From assembly GCA_900764695.1 (NCBI GenBank), contig CAAFOY010000013.1:1-10922 (forward strand): DNA of 10,922 nt, in the 5' to 3' direction. Of this stretch, positions 1 to 5,293 are shown piece after piece. How positions within the stretch are numbered: position 1 is the first letter of the stretch; every line of letters starts with the position of its first letter. This DNA is from Lachnospiraceae bacterium (lineage in GTDB: Bacteria; Bacillota_A; Clostridia; Lachnospirales; Lachnospiraceae). The translations under genes were made by a program, and so were the position numbers. The notes beneath the pieces are model-generated. The model worked only from the letters and a program-made list of their open reading frames with translations, was not told the origin of the DNA and did not search any database.

Positions 1-617
1 AGGCACCAACAACAGTAGCACCAACAGAAAAAGCTACAACAGCAGTGCCAACAACACAGGCACCAACAACAGTAGCACCGACAGAAAAAGCTACAACAGC
101 AGTGCCAACAACACAGACACCAACAACAGTAGCACCAACAGAAAAAGCTACGACAGTAGTGCCAACAACACAGGCACCAACAGAAAAGGCTACAACAGTA
201 GCACCAACAACACAGACACCTACAACAATTGCTCCGTCAGAAACAGGAACGACAACTAAAACTGAAACAACAAAGGAAACACCTACAGTTTCCACAACAG
301 AAATTGTAACTACAAAAACTGCACAAACCGTAAAGGTACCAAAGGTTAAAATTAAAAAGGCAACTAAGAAGAGAAGTGCTAAGAAATTAAAAGTTACATT
401 AAAAACAGCAAAGGGTGTAAAAGGATATCAGGTAATGATATCAACATCAAAGAAATTTAAAAAAGCAAAGGTAAAGAACTATAAGAAAGCCAAATTTACA
501 ATTAAGAAATTAAAGGCTAACAAGAAGTACTTTATCAGGGTCAGGGCTTACAAAGTAGTAAATGGAGAAGTTTATTATGGTAAGTGGTCTAACCGAAAAG
601 TTAAATTTAAGAAGTAA
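1..617 (+). CDS. C-terminal part of a secreted protein: Thr/Pro-rich repeat linker plus lysine-rich Fn3-like tail (5' end outside window)
   Basis: The frame is open from the left edge (first full codon at 3) to the TAA at 615-617, giving 204 visible residues. No credible start exists here: the GTG at 45 is an internal valine of the repeat and has no ribosome site, so the gene begins upstream. The visible part has two zones. First is a low-complexity Thr/Pro/Ala linker of 19-residue repeats that drifts into a Thr/Lys/Glu stretch by about position 335. Second is a module of about 93 residues (336-614), one third lysine, with an Fn3-like pattern (KVKIKKATKK near its start, GYQVMIS, FIRVRAYK, YYGKWSNRKVKFKK at the end). 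This module is homologous by eye to the tails of the proteins at 5294-7846 and 7964-9157. The linker probably spaces an unseen N-terminal domain from the wall-proximal tail. The function of the whole protein cannot be read from this window. Confidence 0.85.
   Translation, partial: APTTVAPTEKATTAVPTTQAPTTVAPTEKATTAVPTTQTPTTVAPTEKATTVVPTTQAPTEKATTVAPTTQTPTTIAPSETGTTTKTETTKETPTVSTTEIVTTKTAQTVKVPKVKIKKATKKRSAKKLKVTLKTAKGVKGYQVMISTSKKFKKAKVKNYKKAKFTIKKLKANKKYFIRVRAYKVVNGEVYYGKWSNRKVKFKK
3..215 (+). repeat. 57-bp tandem repeats encoding a 19-residue Thr/Pro linker
   Basis: There are three full in-frame copies at 3-59, 60-116 and 117-173, and a shortened fourth of 42 bp at 174-215. Each full copy encodes (A/T)PTTVAPTEKATT(A/V)VPTTQ. 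Copies 1 and 2 differ at one base, copies 1 and 3 at three. A degenerate continuation starts at 216 (TPTTIAPSETGTT). The array probably continues past the left edge. Such near-identity suggests recent expansion by slippage or unequal recombination. Confidence 0.95.
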
Positions 618-655
618 TTGCCACAAATGGAATATTAGCATTAGATTAAATTTAT

Positions 656-707
656 AAAAAAGGAACAGTCAGATTGATTTTTGAATTAAATCCGGCTGTT
701 CTTTTTT
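656..707 (+). terminator. Rho-independent terminator, possibly bidirectional
   Basis: An eight-pair stem including one G-U (GAACAGTC 663-670 with GGCTGTTC 694-701) is flanked by an A-tract (656-661) and a T-tract (702-707) that can extend the pairing. The loop is about 23 nt and AT-rich. It sits 38 bp after the stop of the first gene. The A-tract/T-tract symmetry means it could also stop transcription from the other side. The hairpin after 9157 reuses the same GGAACAG...CTGTTC core. Confidence 0.8.
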
Positions 708-752
708 GCTTAAAAGTGGCGAAAAAGAGAAAGTTTAGTGAAAGAAAATACC

Positions 753-787
753 ATTATTAGTAAAATAAAACAGGATTATTAGTAAAA
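753..787 (+). repeat. 13-bp direct repeat ATTATTAGTAAAA, 22 bp apart
   Basis: ATTATTAGTAAAA occurs at 753-765 and again at 775-787, a spacing of 22 bp, close to two helical turns. The repeat lies just upstream of the first ACGT palindrome. It could be a tandem binding site for an activator on one DNA face, but in such AT-rich sequence chance cannot be excluded. Confidence 0.5.
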
Positions 788-789
788 AG

Positions 790-829
790 AAAAGACGTTT
801 TTAAACAAAAAACAATAAAAACGTTTTTA
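790..829 (+). promoter_or_regulatory. Paired ACGT-centred palindromes, upstream operator candidates
   Basis: A perfect 14-bp palindrome, TAAAAACGTTTTTA, lies at 816-829. An imperfect relative, AAAAGACGTTTTT, lies at 790-802, with centres 26 bp apart. A central CG in an A/T-flanked palindrome is typical of LacI-family operators. The TG...CA ends of a CcpA cre box are missing, so a local sugar-responsive LacI-type repressor is the better guess. No regulator gene is in the window. Confidence 0.5.
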
Positions 830-951
830 CGACAAAAAATGCCAATTAATAAAAAACAAGAAAAACAATAAAAAAAACAATAAAATATATATGCAAAGTG
901 CAAAAAAACAAAGAGACTATTTGTGTAGAGTGCTTAAAAACATTTTCGAAT

Positions 952-981
952 TTGAAAAAATATATCAATAAGTGCTAAAAT
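952..981 (+). promoter_or_regulatory. Sigma-A-type promoter of the beta-helix gene
   Basis: TTGAAA (952-957) and TAAAAT (976-981) are 18 bp apart. The -10 is extended by TG one base upstream (TGCTAAAAT, 973-981). The predicted start near 988 leaves a leader of about 80 nt before the ATG at 1070. Confidence 0.65.
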
Positions 982-990
982 ATAAGAAAA

Positions 991-1003
991 TAAAAACGTT
1001 TTA
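991..1003 (+). promoter_or_regulatory. ACGT-centred operator candidate at the transcription start
   Basis: TAAAAACGTTTTA at 991-1003 is a near-copy of the palindrome at 816-829. It lies about 10 bp downstream of the -10 box, covering the first transcribed bases, a classic position for a repressor that blocks initiation. Together with the upstream pair about 175 bp away it could allow DNA looping. The regulator is unknown. Confidence 0.55.
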
Positions 1004-1069
1004 ATGTCAACCTTACACAAAAAAGAGAATAGTGTTTTTATTGTTTGAATTTATTTAGGAGGAAGAAAA

Positions 1070-4000
1070 ATGAAGATGAAAAAGATGTACAAATCTTTAT
1101 TGTCAATTGTTTTGGCAGTTGCAATGTTATTTACATCACAGACATTTAATATGACTGTAATGGCAGCATCAGCAGCAACAAGCACAGATGCAATTGACGG
1201 TGCCGAAGAGACAACAATCCACGCAGAAGTTTTCTTTGTTAATGTAGCAAATGGAAACATAATTACTGTTAGTGGTGTAAAGAATGATCCAATCTTGGTA
1301 GATAAGAAATTTACATCTATCAACAATGTAAGTGACGATGGAAAATTCACTACATATTATGGAACATACAAGAATAATGGAATTGATGACAAGGCTAACG
1401 AAGTAGTTAACTTCGCTACTAAGTCAAGAAATACAGTTTGGGCAGCAAATGCTGATGATATTATTTATCAGGACGCTAGAACAGTAGCAAATGATTACGC
1501 ACCAACAGGATGGGAATCAGTAAGAATCCAGCACAATGATGATGGAACAGTTTCTTTTGGTAGCAGTGCAGATGAAAAAATATTCACATTAGGAAAGTAC
1601 AAAGACGAAGAAGGAACAGAACATACAAAGCTTGCGGTAAGTTCAAAGTATCACTTAGGAGACAAGGTTGGCAATGAAGAAAAGTTCATTATGTATACAG
1701 GTGATGAACCAAAGAAAGCAAGAAAAGTAACATTATCTGATGTTTCAGGTGATAGCGTTCAGGTTTCATGGACAACACCAAAGGAACATATTTATTCAGC
1801 ATTTGAAGTTATGTATTCAACTTCAGAAAATGGAAATTACAGATCAGCAGGTTTAACAATAAAGAATAAGATGACTGTAAATAATCTTTTATCAGAAAAG
1901 CAATACTTCTTTAAGATTAGAACAATTACTAATACTAAGGAAGCAGGTTCATACAGTGCATATGCAGATAGTGAAATTGCATTTACAACAACATTATCTC
2001 AGACTAAACCGGCTAAAGCTGAAATAACAGATGTTACGAGAAATGACAAGACAGGCGCTCAGACTATTATATGGAATAAGGCAGCAAATGCTAAGTCATA
2101 TAATATTTACAGGGCAGAAGGCCGTTATGCAGAATACAAATTAATTGATTCAATAGACGGAGCAAAAACAAGTTATACAGATACAAATCCAAACATAACA
2201 TCAAAATACAAGAACTATTATAAAGTTCAGGCAGTTAACGGTAATGTTAATGGAGAAGAATCAGAACCATATTCATTGGAAATTTCTAAGTTTGGTAAGA
2301 ATGTATACGTATTTAACGATGCAGATGACAAGGATGCAATTTCTGATAAGGTAAATGAAATCTTTGGATATCAGCATTATGATCAGTTTGGTAAGAACCG
2401 TTACGCATTCGCTTTTAAACCTGGTGATTATACAGAAACAGTAGCAGATGCGTATGATGTAGGTTACTACACACAGGTTATTGGTTTAGGAAAAACACCT
2501 TACGATGTAAGATTAAAGAATATTAAAACACCAGCAGCTTTAGCTAATGGTAACGTAACATGTAACTTCTGGGTTGACGTTGAAAACTTTACTATTGCAC
2601 AGACAACAGAAAATCCTAACTATTGGGAAGATTCATTTAAGTGGGCAGTATCACAGGCAGCTCCTGCAAGAAGACTTAATGTAGAAAGACAGACATTACT
2701 TCAGTGGACATGGGGAGACAATGCTTGGGCCAGCGGCGGATATATTTCTGATACAAAGTTCCATGATTCAGTAGGTTCATGGTGTCAGCAGCAGTATTAC
2801 TACAGAAACTGTGAATTTACAACAAAGCAGACAGAAAATGGCTCTATATATGGTATTAACTGGAATCAGGTTGTTCAGGGATGTAAGAATGTTGATGGAA
2901 CAACATTAAAGGATAACAGTGGTAACTACTTTAACGCAGGTGGAAGCTTATTACAGAATAATGGTATTTCAAACTGGGCAACTAATGGATGTACAACAGT
3001 ATTAGACAAGACAGATGCAACAAGAGAAAAACCATTCTTATACTTCGATGAAGATACAGATAGCTACAAGGTATTTGTACCTGCAGTAAGAAAAGATACG
3101 ACAGGCGTTTCATGGTCAGAAAATGATATGGGTAAAGGCAAATCGTTAGGATTAGACAGTTTCTATATTGCTAACCCTGATGTAGATACAGCAGACACAA
3201 TTAATGCAGCTTTAGGAAAAGGTTATAACCTTCTTCTTCAGCCTGGTATTTACAAATTAGACAAAGCTATTGAAGTAACACATGAAAATACAATAGTTCT
3301 TGGTCTTGGTATGGCTACATTTACTTCATCTGATAAGAATACTGATACATTTATCAGAGTAGCTGGTAAGAAGTGGAATAGTGATTATACAAAGGTAGAA
3401 GAAAATTACGATATCGGTGGTGTTGAAATCGCAGGCGTAATTTTAGATGCCGGAAAACATACAAACACATTATTAGAAGTAGGATATGAAGGAGCAAATG
3501 TTGACCATTCAAACAACCCTTGTGTATTACAGGATGTTATCTGTAGGGTAGGTGGAACAGGCGACCTTGGAACAACAGGTTCATGTATAGTTGTTAACAG
3601 TAACAATACTATTATTGATGAAACATGGATTTGGAGAGCAGACCACGGTGATAACACAGGTTGGTATGAAAATACAGCAGATCACGGTCTTGTTGTAAAT
3701 GGCGATAACGTAACAGCTTATGGTTTATTTATTGAACATTTCCAGAAATACGATGTTATCTGGAGAGGTGAATATGGTAAGACATTCTTCTTACAGAATG
3801 AAAAATGTTATGATCCACAGGATCAGAAAGAATGGATGTCACATAATAATACAGTTAAGGGATATTCAGCATACAAAGTAGCAAATGATGTTAAACACCA
3901 CTACGCAATAGGTCTTGGTGTTTACGATGTATTCATTAACACTAACGGAGCAGAAATTTTCTTAGATAATGCCATTGAAGTTCCTAATGCAGATGATGTA

Positions 4001-5167
4001 TTAATTGAAAATGCATGTATTGTAGAAATCGCCAACGGTAGCGGACCAAAGGTAGGTATTAACAGAATTATTAATGGTACAGGTTGTGGTATTACAACAG
4101 GTGAAACTTCACAGACAGTATCAGGTAAAAAGGGTGGTTATGCTATCCAGAGATTATTATACTACCGTAACAAAACATCAGTATCATTACCTGATAGCTA
4201 TGACTATTCAAAGGACGGAGGAGATGGAAAGGATGCATATCCAACAGATCCAAGTACTGGTTTAATTGTGGCTAATAAGGATGAAAATGTTAAACAGCCA
4301 AGTGATGATGCAATAGCTGATAAGACTATCGTAAAAGAACAGCCTACAGTTGATAATTCAAAGACTTTAGGTTCAGATGATACTGACGATAAGTATTTTG
4401 ACGAAAAAATCAAGAATTGCACAGATGAATGGAATAAGATTCAGGCAGCTTCAAAAACTAGCTATCCTGAAACACCAAAGGGTGACCAGACATCATTAGA
4501 TGATCAGGTTCGTACGCAGTATGGTGTTTACGTTGGAATGGAATATACAGTAGGTGATTTCATTTACAGAGTAACAGCAATTGATTCAATTACATCAGGT
4601 AGAACAAAACTTATCGGTGTAGTAGCAGCTAAAAAGAGCAAATTAATTAAGGTTACAGTTCCAAACACAGCTAACTTTAAGGGATATGGTTTAAATGTAA
4701 CAGAAGTAGGTGACAATGCATTTAAGGCAATGAAGAAGCTTAAGAAAGTTACATTTGGTGCCAATGTTAAGGTTATTGGTAAGGCTGCATTTAGTAATTG
4801 TAAGAAGTTAAACAAGATTAATTTCAAGAATGTAACAACAATCGGAAACAACGCTTTTGCAGGATGTAAGGCACTTAAAAAGCTTACAATTGGCAGCAAG
4901 GTAACTACTATTGGAAAGAATGCATTCAAGAAATGTACAAAGCTTAAGACGGCAGTAATCGGCAAGTCAGTTAAGACTATTAAGGCTAAGGCATTCACAA
5001 AGGACAACAAGATTAAAAAGATTACATTCAAGGGCAAAAAGCTTAAGACTGTAAAGAAAAATGCTTTAAGCAGTAAAGTTAAGAAGAATATCAAAGCAAA
5101 GAAGACTAAACTTAAGGGCAACAAGAAAGCTATTAAGGTATTCAAGAAAAAACTTAAAATCAAGTAA
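1070..5167 (+). CDS. Secreted multidomain protein with tandem beta-helix (pectate-lyase/GH55-like) core, two Fn3 domains and C-terminal BspA-like leucine-rich repeats
   Basis: 1365 residues, starting at the ATG after AGGAGG (1057-1062). Residues 1-31 are a signal peptide with likely cleavage after VMA. Residues about 45-205 form an unassigned beta-rich domain, possibly a beta-trefoil. Fn3 domains follow at about 213-310 and 313-406. The core, about 410-1035, has two halves with the same opening pattern: a start strand, then KPGDY (P451) in the first and QPGIYKL (P725) in the second, each followed by a (V/L)xGLG turn. This resembles the bilobal right-handed beta-helix of GH55 and pectate-lyase-like enzymes. 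Striking blocks are WAVSQAAPARR, CQQQYYYRN, REKPFLY and WRADHGDNTGW (W855). I recall similar actinobacterial proteins, often auto-named coagulation factor 5/8-type proteins; that is memory, not a search. Residues about 1155-1365 are leucine-rich repeats with a strongly basic end. A polysaccharide substrate is likely, but its identity is unknown and no catalytic residue can be assigned. Confidence 0.8.
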   Translation: MKMKKMYKSLLSIVLAVAMLFTSQTFNMTVMAASAATSTDAIDGAEETTIHAEVFFVNVANGNIITVSGVKNDPILVDKKFTSINNVSDDGKFTTYYGTYKNNGIDDKANEVVNFATKSRNTVWAANADDIIYQDARTVANDYAPTGWESVRIQHNDDGTVSFGSSADEKIFTLGKYKDEEGTEHTKLAVSSKYHLGDKVGNEEKFIMYTGDEPKKARKVTLSDVSGDSVQVSWTTPKEHIYSAFEVMYSTSENGNYRSAGLTIKNKMTVNNLLSEKQYFFKIRTITNTKEAGSYSAYADSEIAFTTTLSQTKPAKAEITDVTRNDKTGAQTIIWNKAANAKSYNIYRAEGRYAEYKLIDSIDGAKTSYTDTNPNITSKYKNYYKVQAVNGNVNGEESEPYSLEISKFGKNVYVFNDADDKDAISDKVNEIFGYQHYDQFGKNRYAFAFKPGDYTETVADAYDVGYYTQVIGLGKTPYDVRLKNIKTPAALANGNVTCNFWVDVENFTIAQTTENPNYWEDSFKWAVSQAAPARRLNVERQTLLQWTWGDNAWASGGYISDTKFHDSVGSWCQQQYYYRNCEFTTKQTENGSIYGINWNQVVQGCKNVDGTTLKDNSGNYFNAGGSLLQNNGISNWATNGCTTVLDKTDATREKPFLYFDEDTDSYKVFVPAVRKDTTGVSWSENDMGKGKSLGLDSFYIANPDVDTADTINAALGKGYNLLLQPGIYKLDKAIEVTHENTIVLGLGMATFTSSDKNTDTFIRVAGKKWNSDYTKVEENYDIGGVEIAGVILDAGKHTNTLLEVGYEGANVDHSNNPCVLQDVICRVGGTGDLGTTGSCIVVNSNNTIIDETWIWRADHGDNTGWYENTADHGLVVNGDNVTAYGLFIEHFQKYDVIWRGEYGKTFFLQNEKCYDPQDQKEWMSHNNTVKGYSAYKVANDVKHHYAIGLGVYDVFINTNGAEIFLDNAIEVPNADDVLIENACIVEIANGSGPKVGINRIINGTGCGITTGETSQTVSGKKGGYAIQRLLYYRNKTSVSLPDSYDYSKDGGDGKDAYPTDPSTGLIVANKDENVKQPSDDAIADKTIVKEQPTVDNSKTLGSDDTDDKYFDEKIKNCTDEWNKIQAASKTSYPETPKGDQTSLDDQVRTQYGVYVGMEYTVGDFIYRVTAIDSITSGRTKLIGVVAAKKSKLIKVTVPNTANFKGYGLNVTEVGDNAFKAMKKLKKVTFGANVKVIGKAAFSNCKKLNKINFKNVTTIGNNAFAGCKALKKLTIGSKVTTIGKNAFKKCTKLKTAVIGKSVKTIKAKAFTKDNKIKKITFKGKKLKTVKKNALSSKVKKNIKAKKTKLKGNKKAIKVFKKKLKIK
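4697..5080 (+). repeat. BspA-like (LRR_5) leucine-rich repeat array, about six units
   Basis: Six units of about 22-24 residues follow the pattern V..IG..AF..C..L..(I/V).(F/I)G. The AF anchors lie in VGDNAF, IGKAAF, IGNNAF, IGKNAF and IKAKAF, and the last is degenerate (VKKNAL). These are treponemal BspA-type repeats, usual in surface adhesins. Here many variable positions are lysine, and the tail after them (to 5164) is almost continuously basic. Confidence 0.85.
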
Positions 5168-5185
5168 ATAATTAATTAAAAACAT

Positions 5186-5289
5186 CAAAAAAGAGCACTA
5201 ATTAGAAGGTTGTCTTTTTGAGGGGTGGGCATAGGAGGTATGTCGTATCATCCTGCAAAAAGATAGCCTTTTAATATTTAAAAAGGAGG
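5186..5289 (+). promoter_or_regulatory. Structured intergenic RNA with mutually exclusive hairpins covering the next ribosome site
   Basis: Main stem P1 pairs 5204-5220 with 5256-5272: 17 consecutive pairs including three G-U. Inside it, GGCATA (5228-5233) pairs with TATGTC (5239-5244, one G-U) around a GGAGG loop, and AGGG (5221-5224) can pair with TCCT (5251-5254). An alternative hairpin pairs 5186-5197 with 5211-5220, using the left arm of P1. If P1 is open, CCTTTT (5267-5272) can pair with AAAAGG (5281-5286), which is part of the ribosome site AAGGAGG (5283-5289) of the gene at 5294. That resembles a translational switch or attenuator. It matches no riboswitch class I know, and a plain imperfect terminator is the alternative. 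Confidence 0.45.
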
Positions 5290-5293
5290 CAAA

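Larger units (their letters stand above)
708..1069 (+). promoter_or_regulatory. Gene-free AT-rich leader region of the beta-helix gene
   Basis: This stretch has no credible coding frame. It holds the promoter at 952-981, three ACGT-centred palindromes (790-804, 816-829, 991-1003), a 13-bp direct repeat at 753-765 and 775-787, three copies of ACAATAAAA (812-820, 865-873, 877-885), three AGTGC boxes (897, 929, 971), and the ribosome site AGGAGG at 1057-1062, seven bases before the ATG at 1070. The length and density of repeats suggest a regulated gene rather than a constitutive one. Confidence 0.6.

Noticed and set aside
45..47. GTG start for the first gene
   Set aside because: It lies inside the tandem repeat, recurs in each copy as a valine codon, and the frame is open to the left edge.
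3..215. CRISPR-like array at the left edge
   Set aside because: The units are contiguous and in frame, with no unique spacers, and encode a Thr/Pro linker.
816..1003. CcpA catabolite (cre) boxes
   Set aside because: The palindromes lack the TG...CA ends expected for cre; a different LacI-family operator fits better.
4564..5163. Long hydrophobic open frame on the - strand (about 199 codons)
   Set aside because: It is the reverse complement of the lysine-rich leucine-rich repeat region: AAG/AAA codons read backwards as CTT/TTT give Leu/Phe. It has no ribosome site and the + strand gene is certain. The same holds for the - strand frame at 8746-9051.
5240..5266. Eight-codon leader peptide MSYHPAKR directly after AGGAGG
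   Set aside because: Only one base separates AGGAGG (5233-5238) from the ATG, too close for normal initiation, and the peptide has no regulatory codon run. The segment is better explained as the capped inner hairpin of the RNA structure.
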